NCBI GenBank assembly: GCA_034440575.1
Contig: JAOTOL010001551.1
Coordinates: 947,501 to 1,011,500 of the forward strand
DNA from: Imbricaverruca yamaguchii
Taxonomy: Eukaryota; Arthropoda; Thecostraca; Neoverrucidae
Length of the DNA: 64,000 bases
Direction of reading: 5' to 3'
Both the position numbers and the translations under genes were made by a program. Below, in pieces: positions 1 to 11,253 of the stretch. Each line of letters opens with the position of its first letter. Within the stretch, counting starts at the first letter, position 1. Below the pieces are notes generated by a model. That model saw nothing but the letters and a program-made list of their open reading frames with translations. It did not search any database and had not been told where the DNA came from.

Positions 1-174
1 TACACAGCTGGCGCACGGCCGCGCCGGTGCGCCAGGTACACAGCTGGCGCACGGCCGCGCCGGTGCGCCAGGTACACAGCTGGCGCACGGCCGCGCCGGT
101 GCGCCAGGTGCACAGCTGGCGCCCGGCGCACAGCGGCGCGCGGCGCCAGGTACGGCGCAAGCCCCTGCGCCAGG
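1..174. repeat. 36-bp minisatellite, 3 perfect copies plus degenerate tail
   Basis: Copies start at 1, 37 and 73 with identical 36-bp units opening TACACAGCTGGCGCACGG. From 109 the unit degenerates but keeps the GCGCCAGGTAC ends until about 174. The array probably extends left of the window. Confidence 0.95.
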
Positions 175-587
175 TACCAAAAGCCTCCTTCCTCTTCCTC
201 TAGTTCGTGTTTCGTTTCTTCAAGATATAGTGAGCATAGGATTTGGTATAGTGAGCTATAGTGAGCACCCGAAGCCAATCTTTGGGAGAAGCTCCGATGC
301 GGGTGCAGGCGCCCCGCTCTTCGTATGGGGACCGTTTTCCCTTGGGGTCCGCCTCATATAAGCATAATCAACATTTCCTCTGGTCAAATACCGATTGACT
401 ATTACCGATTGACCCACGCGACCGGGATCAGATCCAAACGGCATCATGCTGCATCCACGTAACGAGAGGGATCCGAACGGATCAAGCCGAACCCGCACAG
501 TCACAGAGTCCCAGACAACTACCAGACGGATTAAGATGAACTCCGGTAAATCCGTAGCGGACCGGGCCCCGTACGGACCGCCCCAGG
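175..587. other. no gene seen
   Basis: Unique-looking sequence. It holds a short local repeat of TATAGTGAGC around 225-267 and nothing recognisable as a gene or RNA. Confidence 0.5.
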
Positions 588-790
588 TCGACCGACCCAG
601 ACCGACCCAGACAGACTCGGTATGACCGACCCGGACCAACCCAGACAAACTCTGACCGACCCAGTCCGACCCAGACCGACCCAGATCGACCCAGACCAAC
701 CCAGACCAAACCAAACCGACCACAGACCAACCCAGACTAACCCAGACCAACCCAATCAGATCCAGACCGACACAGACCAACCCAGACCGA
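588..790. repeat. ACCGACCCAG / ACCAACCCAG 10-bp tandem repeat
   Basis: About 20 imperfect copies of a 10-bp unit alternating ACCGACCCAG and ACCAACCCAG. The open frames across it are repeat artefacts. Confidence 0.9.
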
Positions 791-1210
791 CTCGATCTGG
801 TTGTTAATATCCGGGACGGTCGGTATGACCGACCGTACTGTCGCCAGCCGTTGTTCCCCAGACGGGACGGGGGCGGGGCATCTGGATGACGTCACACATG
901 GCAGCGCCGGGCGGCGGCGCGTGGCGCACCTGCTGCGGCTGTTCCGGCGCAGTGCGGCCGGCTGCTGGGTAATTGGCCACACTCGAGTGGCCGGAGACGA
1001 GCAGCGGGCGTGACACTGGCGTCTGCGGCGCACTGATGGCGCAGCAGGCTGCCGTCTATGATCTCCAATCAGCAGATTGGAAGTCTTCAGGAGATCTTGT
1101 TCAGGAGATCTCTCCAATCAGAAGATATTTAGGAGATCTTGTTGCCGCTGCCAGAGCGACGAAGGTGTTGTGCAGGGAGGTAGTTCGCTTTGAAGGACTC
1201 AACATTTTAA
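791..1210. other. no gene seen; small perfect inverted repeat
   Basis: GC-rich unique sequence. At 816-836 ACGGTCGGT and ACCGACCGT form perfect 9-bp arms around ATG. At 1085-1142 AGGAGATCT recurs three times. Confidence 0.5.
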
Positions 1211-1376
1211 GACGGAGACGGAGACGGAGACGGAGACGGAGACGGAGACGGAGACGGAGACGGAGACGGAGACGGAGACGGAGACGGAGACGGAGACGGA
1301 GACGAGAGAGACGGAGATGAGAGGAGAAGAGACAGGGAGACGGAGACGGAGACCTAGGCAGGGACAGAGGACAGAG

Positions 1377-1429
<53 letters not shown>
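1211..1429. repeat. compound microsatellite (GAGACG)n then (GA)n
   Basis: A hexanucleotide GAGACG run fills 1211-1304. Degenerate GA-rich sequence follows, then an almost pure GA run from about 1373 to 1429. Confidence 0.95.
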
Positions 1430-1430
<1 letters not shown>

Positions 1431-1548
1431 AGCACCCCGAGTGCATGGGTTGAGACTCTGTTCGGCGGCCAGGATCCCTGTCTCCCCCTACATGAAACGG
1501 CAGGGCCCTCTGCAAGGCCTCCGCCAGGAAATTACCAAGAAGTGTCTG

Positions 1549-2814
1549 TGGTGGGGACCGCTGGTGGGGACCGCTGGTGGGGACCACTGGTGGAGACCAC
1601 TGGTGGGGACCACTGGTGGGGACCACTGGTGGGGACCACTGGGGGGACCGCTGGTGGGGACCGCTGGTGGGGACCACTGGTGGGGACCGCTGGTGGGGAC
1701 CGCTGGTGGGGACCGCTGGTGGGGACCACTGGTGGGGACCGCTGGTGGGGACCGCTGGTGGGGACCGCTGGTGGGGACCGCTGGTGGGGACCGCTGGTGG
1801 GGACCGCTGGTGGGGACCGCTGGTGGGGACCGCTGGTGGGGACCGCTGGTGGGGACCGCTGGTGGGGACCGCTGGTGGGGACCGCTGGTGGGGACCGCTG
1901 GTGGGGACCGCTGGTGGGGACCACTGGTGGGGACCGCTGGTGGGGACCACTGGTGGGGACCACTGGTGGGGACCACTGGTGGGGACCACTGGTGGGGACC
2001 ACTGGTGGGGACCACTGGTGGGGACCACTGGTGGGGACCACTGGTGGGGACCACTGGTGGGGACCACTGGTGGGGACCACTGGTGGGGACCACTGGTGGG
2101 GACCACTGGTGGGGACCACTGGTGGGGACCACTGGTGGGGACCACTGGTGGGGACCACTGGTGGGGACCACTGGTGGGGACCACTGGTGGGGACCACTGG
2201 TGGGGACCACTGGTGGGGACCACTGGTGGGGACCACTGGTGGGGACCACTGGTGGGGACCACTGGTGGGGACCACTGGTGGGGACCACTGGTGGGGACCA
2301 CTGGTGGGGACCACTGGTGGGGACCACTGGTGGGGACCACTGGTGGGGACCACTGGTGGGGACCACTGGTGGGGACCACTGGTGGGGACCACTGGTGGGG
2401 ACCACTGGTGGGGACCGCTGGTGGGGACCACTGGTGGGGACCACTGGTGGGGACCACTGGTGGGGACCACTGGTGGGGACCGCTGGTGTGGACCACTGGT
2501 GGGGACCACTGGTGGGGACCACTGTTGGGGACCACTGGTGGGGACCACTGGTGGGGACCACTGGTGGGGACCGCTGGTGGGGACCGCTGGTGGGGACCAC
2601 TGGTGGGGACCGCTGGTGGGGACCGCTGGTGGGGACCACTGGTGGGGACCGCTGGTGGTGACCACTGGTGGGGACCGCTGGTGGGGACCACTGGTGGGGA
2701 CCGCTGGTGGGGACCACTGGTGGGGACCGCTGGTGGGGACCGCTGGTGGGGACCACTGGTGGGGACCGCTGGTGGGGACCACTGGTGGGGACCGCTGGTG
2801 GGGACCACTGGTGG
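1549..2814. repeat. 13-bp minisatellite, about 97 copies, two unit types
   Basis: The unit is CTGGTGGGGACCG or CTGGTGGGGACCA, 13 bp, tandem for about 1.27 kb. The single G/A difference is not random: the G type dominates about 1740-1920, the A type about 1930-2400, and the two mix after that. Thirteen is not a multiple of three and the unit has no stop in any frame, so several frames on both strands stay open for 400-520 codons. These are not genes. Rare one-base variants and one shortened unit near 1645 could serve as landmarks. Confidence 0.97.
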
Positions 2815-3180
2815 TCGCAACCGGACGCCGGACGCACGACCAATGCTCAGGAGATGAGGAAGGGTCTCTGACCGGGCCGCGGCCATGACCGCGGATCATG
2901 CCCCTCACCACAGCTGACGTGTTAGAGGGGGCTTTAGCCATCTCTGTTTAGGATAGTGGGCGAAGTTGTTGCATGCAGCGTAAATTGTCGCAAATTCGAG
3001 TCGACGTCATCCGGACTCCACAGGCTCGGCTAAAACGACCTGCAAAGCCTCCTTGAAGTGGTGGAGCTGCAGGCTGCTTGCCATGGGCGTCGCCAGGGTA
3101 GGCGACAGGGGGCACTCGCCACCTCCACCCCAGCCCCACTTTTGGGAAGCTTATCACGTCTATGGTGTTGCACTGGTAAA
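2815..3180. other. no gene seen
   Basis: Unique sequence with no recognisable coding or RNA signal. Confidence 0.5.
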
Positions 3181-3328
3181 TTCAACGTTAAAAGCTTAAT
3201 TGAACTCTCGCTCCCCCTTCTCCATCCAAAAATGCATGGCGACGCCCATGCTCCTTCAACGTTAAAAGCTTAATTCAACTCTCGCTCCCCCTTCTCCATC
3301 CAAAAATTCGTGGCGACGCCCATGCTCC
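3181..3328. repeat. 74-bp tandem duplication
   Basis: Two copies at 3181-3254 and 3255-3328, each opening TTCAACGTTAAAAGCTTAAT and ending GACGCCCATGCTCC, with only a few differences. A diverged relative of the first 20 bases appears near 19860. Confidence 0.9.
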
Positions 3329-4363
3329 TCGTCCATGGCAAATTGGCCGAACGAGCGCCGCCCGACACTGCCTATGCAGAACACTTTGCGGACGCCAAGC
3401 AGCCGAACAGTGTGATCATGTTGATGATTCTGATGCCATGGCGACCTTGCAGCTAGTTTGCCTAACGAGCACGCAAAGGGCGTTGCAAGAGCGGTATGAG
3501 ACGCGCCGCCGATTGGTAAACGCGAGACGTGCCACTCTACAAACCATCTGGATAATTGTGAGTGAAGTTGATCGCCGATTGGGATCGGTGCAAGCGCAAG
3601 CTTCGCCGCTGACGTAGTCACGTGCAAAGTAACGACTACTAGATACGAAAGTTCAGCCTGTTTTCAGACGCTGGCGTGTGAGTCAAGGTTATTGCAGCGC
3701 AGCATAATACGATCAATTGTATGGCCGTGGTCTAATCTAGCTCAATTTAGATTAGTTTATTTGCATAGCATCTGCAGGCATGCGATCAGCACAGGTCAGC
3801 AGGCCCACAGGTCAGCAGGTCAGCGGGTCAGCAGGTCACCTTCCTCTGATGTCTGCAGCCGACAGAGATGGAGGCGATCCGACCAGATCGACGTGCCCTC
3901 CCGCGGGTGGAGCTTCCCTCCGTGTGCCGCCCTCCCGCGGGCCTCCGGGTGCCGCCCTGCCGCGGGCGCCCACTCGGAGGACCCCACTGACTGGCGGTTC
4001 AGATCTCCAACGATCAAAAGGGCTGAACCGAACACTGGGGAGTTCGAGCCCCATCCATGAATTGGATAGGGGATCGAAGGTATCATCCATGCACATGGAT
4101 AGGAAGTTTCACAGCTAAGTTAGGGGCTACACAAATTCCAAAGCCCTGGGAAATCGCTGGCGCTAAAAACCTGAGTGTTGTGAATGCACAGTGGCTGGAC
4201 CTCGTGGTTTGATATCCTGCTAATGCAATTTGCCATTTTCCTATTCAGTCTGACAACACGTCTGGGAAATAACACTTCGACTCCTGACCACGTGAGAGAA
4301 CTGCAGTCCTGGCATGTACCGTGGTACAGCTGACCATCATTGTAGACATGCAAAAAGTCAAGT
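3329..4363. other. no gene seen; short AGGTCAGC repeat
   Basis: Mostly unique. At about 3786-3838 the 10-mer AGGTCAGCAG recurs roughly five times. Open frames here are short, overlap on both strands and resemble nothing known to me. Confidence 0.5.
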
Positions 4364-4446
4364 GGATCTTCAAGATCCAGGAACGACTTAATGTTAGAAT
4401 AGTTGTAAAGATATATTGTGACGTTTCGGCCATAGGCCATTGTCAA
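4364..4446 (-). repeat. dispersed segment with CCGAAACGTCAC motif, copy 1
   Basis: Read on the minus strand it runs from TTGACAATGGCCTATGG through CCGAAACGTCACAATATAT to a 15-bp palindromic GGATCTTGAAGATCC. A second copy lies at 5915-6003 in the opposite orientation. The TGAC..A-stem-CGAAACGTC layout recalls the degenerate hammerhead ribozyme region of Penelope-like elements. That is an inference from motif shape only. Confidence 0.5.
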
Positions 4447-4474
4447 TACCAGACGTAGGTCATAGTGTCATTGG

Positions 4475-4520
4475 GGGGTTAGAGGCGTTCCGGACCATAA
4501 AGGTCATTTGCGCCGCCTTT
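4475..4520 (+). repeat. dispersed segment with CCGGACCATAAAGGTCA, copy 1
   Basis: It matches 5860-5905 in the same orientation (GGCGT-CCGGAC-ATAAAGGTCA-GCGCCGCC). With the neighbouring inverted segments this brackets the LINE fragment at 5166-5831. Confidence 0.6.
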
Positions 4521-5165
4521 AAAGCGAGGACGTTACATGCCTGTCTAAACAGGCAAGTGTTTGCAATCAAGGCGCAGGCAAGTGGGTATTTACGTGAAGG
4601 GAATTTTACGTGAGTTTGTGTGGGATTTTTGGTGCTGAAAGCGGGGCTGTGTTGCAGACAACTCTGGGTCGGTGCGCCCTAAAATCTTAATCACACAACT
4701 CTGGTGTCTAAGTGGTTTAATTTTACTTGATTCCTCCTCAAAATTATTTGTAGTTTGGGCGGGGTGGGGATAGAGAGTGGCAAGAAACTAGATTTTGCCA
4801 GGGTACCGGCTTTAGCCTACTCTTATCGAACAGCACCGAGGGATCTTTACCGTGTGGACAAGGAGGCAGTTGTCCACACCGCCTAGCACGCCGGTTGCCG
4901 CGTATTATAAGCGGGCTAGTATAAGCATGCCATGCAGGGGTGTCAGTTGGGTTAGCACGGTGTGTTTTTTTTTTCAAAAGGAAGCCGGCTCATCTACGTA
5001 CGACTGCCTCGCTAGGAAGCTATATTTCTAACTGGGAGACAAATCGGCTCATATACGTCCGACGCCATTCGGGGATGGCTATTTACGTGTTTCCTACGAG
5101 TGTTTCGCGAGCATGCATTGCGGGTTGATGTGAGAGTTGGTGGTGTGGTGCCTACAGTGCTCCTG
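4521..5165. other. no gene seen; probable 3' flank of LINE fragment
   Basis: GGCTCATCTACGTACGAC near 4988 and CGGCTCATATACGTCCGAC near 5044 form a diverged duplication. The part next to 5166 may be the untranslated 3' end of the minus-strand LINE, but no tail or target duplication was found. Confidence 0.4.
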
Positions 5166-5831
5166 CTAAATTTGTGGCATACAGGTATTCAAATAGCATT
5201 TGCAGGAGTTCTGGGTACTTGTCACTGATAAGCGATGGAAGCGATAGGGAGATGCCCCCTGTCTTTGGCAGAATGCCTTAAGTGGCTGTCTTTGAGAGCT
5301 AAATCTACCACAATCTAGCAGGATGTGCCCTATGCTTAGCGTGGCATTGCAGATGTCACAGTGAGGTGTTGTGTATGGGTCACCCTCTAATCGAGGCTTT
5401 GTTAGCTTTGTGCAACCAGTTCTGCATCTAATGAGGATGACTTCTCTTTGTCGGTAAGATTGATTTGATGAGTTCCATGTGCTTATTGTTGGTATGATTG
5501 CGTGGGTGTGGTTGGATTTGTGTTGTGTCGAGTTGTGTTGTGTCCATGTGTTCTGTTGATGTTGGCGCATGTGGTGTTGTGGAAGTGCTTTGCAATCGTC
5601 TACCGAATATTCCATACTAGGGTAGGTGTCCATTACTAAGGCTCGCTTTGCGAGCCGGTCTGCTTCTTCGTTACCAGGGACGTTGGCGTGGCTCGGTATC
5701 CAGAGGAAGGAAAAGTTCATGCTAACGTTATGGGACCCGATTTGTTGGATTCGATCAATGATGTGATGCGGACAGTCGTGGGTGTTGCTAATTGACTGTA
5801 GGACAGATTTGGAGTCTGAGCAAATCATCAC
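5166..5831 (-). pseudogene. LINE ORF2 C-terminus: half RNase H domain plus zinc knuckle (5'-truncated)
   Basis: The 221-codon minus-strand frame starts inside an RNase H domain. CSDSKSVLQSI (residues about 4-14) fits the third catalytic Asp motif, and WIPSHANVPGNEEADRLAK (about 44-62) carries the conserved His region and the last catalytic Asp. The first two acidic residues and the whole reverse transcriptase are absent, so it cannot be active. Residues about 158-176 give a C-x2-C-x7-H-x4-C zinc knuckle (CDICNATLSIGHILLDC), typical of the C-terminus of I, Jockey or R1-type LINEs. The frame ends at a TAG and its upstream break falls beside a GGGGA-rich stretch. Apart from truncation the frame is uninterrupted, suggesting a fairly young insertion. 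The clade is uncertain. Confidence 0.85.
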
Positions 5832-5856
5832 GACGGGGAGGGGGAGGGAGGGAGCA

Positions 5857-6003
5857 ATTTTTATAGGCGTGCCGGACGATAAAGGTCACTCGCGCCGCCG
5901 TGACTACGATGGTTGTGACAATGGCCTAGGACCGGGACCGAAACGTCACAATTTATGTTTACAATTTTTGTAACATTGAGTTGTTGCTGGATCTTGAAGA
6001 TGA
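5857..6003 (+). repeat. dispersed segment with CCGAAACGTCAC motif, copy 2
   Basis: It combines the CCGGACGATAAAGGTCA segment (5860-5905) with TGACAATGGCCTAGGACC...CCGAAACGTCACAATTTAT and the GGATCTTGAAGAT end. It corresponds to the two segments at 4364-4446 (inverted) and 4475-4520 (direct). Possibly remains of a Penelope-like element end. Confidence 0.5.
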
Positions 6004-6415
6004 ACTTAACTTTTAACATCTCTACACTGATCGACCACCAGGAAAAAAACGGTCCTTTCTGAACAACGTCCGCAAAGCTGTCCTTTGGCCCACTCTTATC
6101 GTCGGATCCGTCGGCCTGGCACTTAATATATTGCCGGCGTCAGGACGAGCTGCCCGCCGTCTGGCGGCGCTAGTCAGTACCACAGTTACAGCAGCGCGCC
6201 GCAGCCGACTCGTCTGACTGAGTCGAGGAGTATGACTCATCAGCGGTGAATTGGACCCAGCCTGGCAGCAAATAAGTCAACTTCCCTTCTTTCACCATCC
6301 CCTCGCAACGTGCTCCAAAGTGCACAGCCTAAAGTCCAAAGAATTCCAAGGCTCCCTGAGAGATAACTGCGAAACTTGCGATAATTCCGAGGTCTCCAAC
6401 GCGACAATCATAACA
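6004..6415. other. no gene seen
   Basis: Unique sequence without recognisable features. Confidence 0.4.
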
Positions 6416-6424
6416 AGATTATCA

Positions 6425-6626
6425 GTTGCTCCCATTCTACCTTGCTTGTTTCTCTATTTGGTGGTTCGCGACGCACTGTGTGCACGATCACGGCCAGTAA
6501 TGCCGCCCACTCTGCTTTGCCGGTGGGCCACGAAATTGGGAAATGTCTCGAGTGGTGCGGGTGTTGAACTCGGGACCTTTGGTGCTCAGAACTGAACACC
6601 TTGACCGCTCGGCCATCCCCGCCCCG
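6425..6626 (-). mobile_element. tRNA-derived SINE, family C, copy 1
   Basis: The minus strand begins with a tRNA-like head: A box TGGCCGAGCGG and B box-like GAGTTCAACAC. The family body follows (ACATTTCCCAAT, then a GCC-rich stretch) with the 3' motif AGTGCGTCGCGAACC. AGATTATCA occurs on both sides (6416-6424 and 6627-6635), fitting a 9-bp target duplication. Other copies lie at 12329, 34903 and 50084, with a fragment at 23311. The Leu/Ser-like head is used as a Pol III promoter and is not a functional tRNA. Confidence 0.85.
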
Positions 6627-6649
6627 AGATTATCACCTGTACAAACACA

Positions 6650-7440
6650 CAGACCAGCCGACAGATGAACAGATGGACAGACAGACAGGTGGACAGACAT
6701 ACGGACAGACGGGTAAGCAGCTCCTATTTGCCACCGTCATCCTGTTGATGATATACGTTGAGCGTGGCCTCGCGAACAGACATATGGACGTGCAGATGGA
6801 CAGACAGACGGACAGACGGACAGACGGACAGACGGACAGACGGACAGACGGGCAGACGGACAAGTGGACAGACGGACAGACAGACGGAAAAACTGGTAAC
6901 CCCATCACCATCATCCTGCTGGTGCTGTGTGGTGAGCGGGACCTCGCGGGCAAACAGATGATCAGACAGACAGCCGGACAGACAGCCGGACAGACAGCCG
7001 GACAGACAGCCGGACAGACAGCCGGACAGACAGCCGGACAGACAGCCGGACAGACAGCCGGACGGACAGACAGACAGCCGGACAGCCGGACAGACAGCCG
7101 GACAGACAGCCGGACAGACAGCCGGACAGACAGCCGGACAGACAGCCGGACAGACAGCCGGACAGACAGCCGGACAGACAGCCGGACAGACAGCCGGACA
7201 GACAGCCGGACAGACAGCCGGACAGACAGCCGGAAAGATGGACGGACAAGCAGACGGACGGACAGACGGACAGACATACGGACAGATGAACAGACAGACG
7301 GATGGACGAACTGACTGATGGTCAGGTGGACAGACGGACAGGTGGACAGACAGAAAAGCAAATGGAAGACAGACGACGTACGGGTAACCCCTCACCGGCA
7401 TCCTGCTGATGCTGTCTGCTGAGCGGGGCCTCGGCTGGTC
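6650..7440. repeat. compound GACAGACG / CAGCCGGACAGA array with repeated spacer
   Basis: Short GACAGACG arrays (about 6655-6715, 6790-6893, 7240-7350) and a 12-bp CAGCCGGACAGA array (about 6967-7232, ~22 copies) are separated by a related spacer of about 65 bp. The spacer appears three times: about 6711-6785, 6891-6958 and 7380-7438. Each copy has a CACC-GTCATCCTG-TGATG-TG core and ends in GCGGG/TCCTCG. The long open frames are repeat artefacts. Confidence 0.9.
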
Positions 7441-8460
7441 CGGTCGTGTCCAGGTCGTGTCCAGGTCGTATCTGCGTCAGTCACTCCTTCAGAGCACGAC
7501 ACTCACAGCGCCACAACAGCCGACAGAGTCTCGACAGCCGGGCCGGCGACGGCGTCGGGCCGCACCGACGCACGCCACGTGCACAAAACGGGGGGGCAGG
7601 CCGGCTGAGTCGGCAGAGGCGTCGTCAGGCGCTCTGGGTGTGGGGGGGGGGGGGGGGGGCCATGGCTCTGGCGCAGGAGCTAACTGACCGCATGCGGACT
7701 GGCCACTGGTCAGGCTCCAGTTGCCTGGGGTAGTGGGTGAGGGGATTGTTCGTGTTGGAGGCAGGTGGGGCACGGACGTGCCGTCGTACCGATCTATAAG
7801 TGTGCGGACGGATCTAAGGGGGCGAAAGTGGCAATATCCCCTATGGACGGATCCAAAGGGGCTAAGTAGTGCCGCCATCCTTCGGAATCCAAAATTGTTC
7901 GCCTCTGTCTGAAAATGTGCCCCCTCCCCCCAGGATGCTCGACTGCAGTCTTCCCATCGAGTTCTTCCGTGGAAAGTTCCCCTTTGAGTACAAACGTTGT
8001 CCCTCCAGGAACACTTGAGTGCAGCCCATTCCCTTCCTCGTTGAAATTGTCTGAATCAATGGCACCCCTCCGAGAAGCTGGCGATCCTCCAGACGCCCCC
8101 CCCCCGAACTCAGATGGACGTTCCCTGATGGCATATGAGCACTCACATAAAACTCCGCACCCTTTGAGGATATTCTAGATACGCCGGTGTTTTGAATTCG
8201 TCTCTTAGTTATGCTGACCTAAAGTGAGGTGCATTGAGCTAATTGGGGGATTTCTCTGAATTCGATTGCATTCAGTGTGAGCTAGGTATGTGTCAGTGAC
8301 ATGTGGAAGCGGGAATAACCTGCCAGTCGTCAGCAACATCAATGTCACTGATGTGGCGCGTGCCATGGAGTCTGACATAACACATGTGCTGCAAGTGGCC
8401 GTCATGTTCCTGTATCGGCGTCGGCAAACCCGACCTCGATCCACCACCAGGACCGTGGTG
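7441..8460. other. no gene seen; 18-base poly-G
   Basis: A run of 18 G occupies 7642-7659. GC-rich before 7870. The 7920-8150 part resembles the body of the hAT-type MITEs elsewhere in the window (GGAA..TTCCCCTTTG, CTCGAGTGCA-like), but no ends were recognised. Confidence 0.4.
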
Positions 8461-8715
8461 TTTGGCAGTGTGGACAGAATCGACCGAATGGACAGAGTGA
8501 AAAGAATGAACATAATAGACACAATGACCAGAATGGACAGAATAGATAGAAGGAGCGAAATTGGCGGAATGGACAGAATGAACATAATGGACCGAAGGAG
8601 CATAATGGACCGAAGGAACATAAGGGACAGAATGGGCAAAATGCACAATGGGCATAATGGGCAGATTGGACAGAATGAACAGGATAGACGTAACGGGCCG
8701 AATGAACATGATTGA
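8461..8715. repeat. degenerate ATGGACAGA / ATGAACATA minisatellite
   Basis: Imperfect 9-15 bp units built from ATGGACAGA, ATGAACATA and ATGGACCGAAGG. The 138-147 codon frames on both strands follow from it. Confidence 0.8.
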
Positions 8716-9796
8716 ATAACTCCAACGCTATTACGTGGGGTGAAGATTAAATCGGTGATGGGGATTTTCAGAAAATATGAACGGCCGTTTCTTTGTTATA
8801 TTCAGGAATGTATTTCCAATGTAACAGCGATAGGTCGAAATGTGGTAGCATTTATGTTATCATCAATATTCGCCTAGCATGTGAGTTGGTTCCTGTCTCC
8901 AATGAAAATACGACACCACTTGAATAGATGAATGTATCATCCAGTTGTGTGATCTTCAGTTCAAAGCTGAAGAGCAAGCTGGTTTGTGTACGGAGAATCC
9001 GTCGACAAAATGAACATGGCTCTAGCAGTTTCCTTAAATGAAGGTAATTGACTTGCAATTGCCTTACAATTTCCTTGCCAATTTTTCGTGCTGGGTCTTA
9101 AGTGGAAGTGGTCGGCGATGACGTGGCACACCTTGATTCTGAATTTAGTTGTGTCTGGGATTGTCGGCGGTGACTTAAGAAACACAGGGAATGTTTCTGG
9201 CGTCACTTACATTATACTTTCCTGGTAAGTAACGACGAATCGGGTCAGAAAACGAAACAAATGACCAGTCTGATCTGTTAATCGCGATTCCGCTGTGACG
9301 ATACCGGCCCCACCTTAGCTACCATATATCGTAAGTTCACTTAGCCCACTGGGATTCCGAAATCCTTTTTCTTGCGAAGGGCAATGCGGGCAAACAGAGA
9401 GAAAGCAACCTGAAAAACGTCCGACTGCAAGGAAAAACTTTGTATTCTTTGTAAACAATGCAGACGATTTATAGTTGTTCGTTTGTCTGTTCGTCTGCAC
9501 CGCCTCCAGTAAACTGCAGGCCGACAGCATGCTGCGCCCTGATGCGAACTGGTGACTCCCTAGCAGGGGACCGTGAGTACGTCTCCCCAGCAGGGGACCG
9601 TGGGTCCGTCTCCCCAGCAGCGGTGACGCGGATCCAGCCTCCCGGACCGGGCGGCCTGGGCTCGCCTCTGCCGCTGCACATCTGTCCCAGCCGTGGTGTT
9701 TTGTTCGGCAGCAGACACCTGTGCGACTTTGTACCGGCGGGCGGCGGCTGGGCGGCTCAGGGCCCTGGCAGGGCGGCAGAGGCACGTGCCCTGGCA
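8716..9796. other. no gene seen
   Basis: AT-richer unique sequence to about 9450, then GC-rich up to the next array. CAGCAGGGGACCGTG occurs twice near 9575 and 9600. No coding exon was recognised. Confidence 0.4.
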
Positions 9797-10500
9797 GGAT
9801 GGAACGTGTCCTGAGGGGATGGAGGGGCACTTGTCCTGACGGGATGGAGGGGCATCTGTCCTGACGGGATGGAGGGGCACCTGCCTTGACGAGATGGAGG
9901 GGACCTGTCCTGACGGGATGGAGGGGCACCTGTCCTGACGGGATGGAGGGGCACGTGCCCTGGTGGGATGGATGGACACCTGGCCTCTGGTCTGACGGGG
10001 TGGAGGGGCACCTATCCTGGTGGGATGGAGGGGCACCTGCCTTGACGGGATGGAGGGGCACTTGTTCTGACGGGATGGAGGGGCACTTGTCCTGACGGGA
10101 TGGAGGGACGCCTGTCCTGGCAGGATGGAGGAACACTTGTCCTGACGGGGTGGAAGGGCACTGCCCTGACGGGATGGAGGCCTTGTCCTGACGGGATGGA
10201 GGGACGCCTGTCCTGGCAGGATGGAGGGGCACCTGTGCTGACGGGATGGACGGGCACCTGTCCTGACAGGATGAAGGGGCACCTGTCCTGGTGGGATGAA
10301 TGGGTATCTGTCCTGACGAGATGGACGGGCACCCGTCCTGACGGGATGGAGGGGCACCTGCCTTGACGGGATGGAGGGGCACCTGTCCTGGCGGGATGGA
10401 GGAGCACCTGTCCTGACAGGGTGGATGGGCACCTGTCCTCACGGGATGGAGGGGCACCTGTCCTGACAGGGTGGACGGGATCCTGTCCTGACGGGATGGT
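9797..10500. repeat. 25-bp minisatellite, about 28 copies
   Basis: The unit opens GGGATGGAGGGGCACCTGTC and ends CTGAC, with scattered substitutions and small indels. The proline-rich minus-strand frames of up to 380 codons are products of the repeat. Confidence 0.95.
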
Positions 10501-10638
10501 TGGGCCCTATCGCCCTTAAGGGAAGATAGAAGCAGTATTTCGGCTTTCGCACCATCATATCGAATGGATTTTACACCAGTGTAGAAATAATGTTAAGGTG
10601 ACACAATATGAAATGGTATGTGCACACGAACAGGTCAA

Positions 10639-10692
10639 GGGCGCTACAGGACCAAAGTAGTCGATGCGCCCTAATGCCCTAATAACTAACTA
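10639..10692 (+). mobile_element. hairpin mini-retroposon, copy 1, 13-bp TSD
   Basis: A 54-bp insert: GGCGCTAC, GACCAA, GTAG and GCGCCC form a nested stem-loop, then CTAATGCCCTAATAACTAACTA. It is flanked by the exact 13-bp duplication ACGAACAGGTCAA at 10626-10638 and 10693-10705. The exact duplication and TAAC-rich tail show target-primed retroposition of an unusually short unit. Confidence 0.9.
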
Positions 10693-10705
10693 ACGAACAG
10701 GTCAA

Positions 10706-11253
10706 TTACCTCCCTTTTTAACCCTGGACGACTAAGTAGTCTGTAGACAATATTATATTCCACACCGACACCCAAATCACGACTTGATCTTTTGTTTCAT
10801 ATCGACTTTCCTTGGCAGGGAAAGAACAGAACACCTTCACAATAGCTCAAGTTGACCATTCTGAAGATTAAACGTGGACATAATCCTGAAGCTATGACAA
10901 AGTGGGCCCCGGAAGTCTAAATACTTTCACTTGAGCAGCCTTATGCGATGCTCAGCAGTGCAATGGCTTCTGGCTGGTCTTGGATTCATTTCGATCACGC
11001 ACCGCCCATGGGCGTGCTGCTGATCCTCGGCGTCTGGGCCCACGTCCTCGGCACCTGGGTGCACCTTTGATACCAACACAAATAAATAGCCATAGTATCG
11101 CCACGTAATGTTATTATACATTATTATCATGACACAAAAAAAAATCTTACCGTTAAATTCCATGGTGAAAACATGAACAAAATAACTGACTGCTTTCATT
11201 ACCATTTGCATTAAAGGAAGCGGGGATCTTGGTCGCTCAAATACGAGTGGCGA
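10706..11253. other. no gene seen; short dispersed match
   Basis: The stretch around 10776-10822 (AATCACGACTTGATCTTTTG, then GACTTTCCTTGGC) matches 60958-61001, so a dispersed repeat is present. No gene recognised. Confidence 0.4.

Noticed and set aside
1317..2888. Long overlapping frames (up to 523 codons) on both strands
   Set aside because: They are generated by a 13-bp stop-free tandem unit read in all frames. No start context, domain or codon structure supports a gene.
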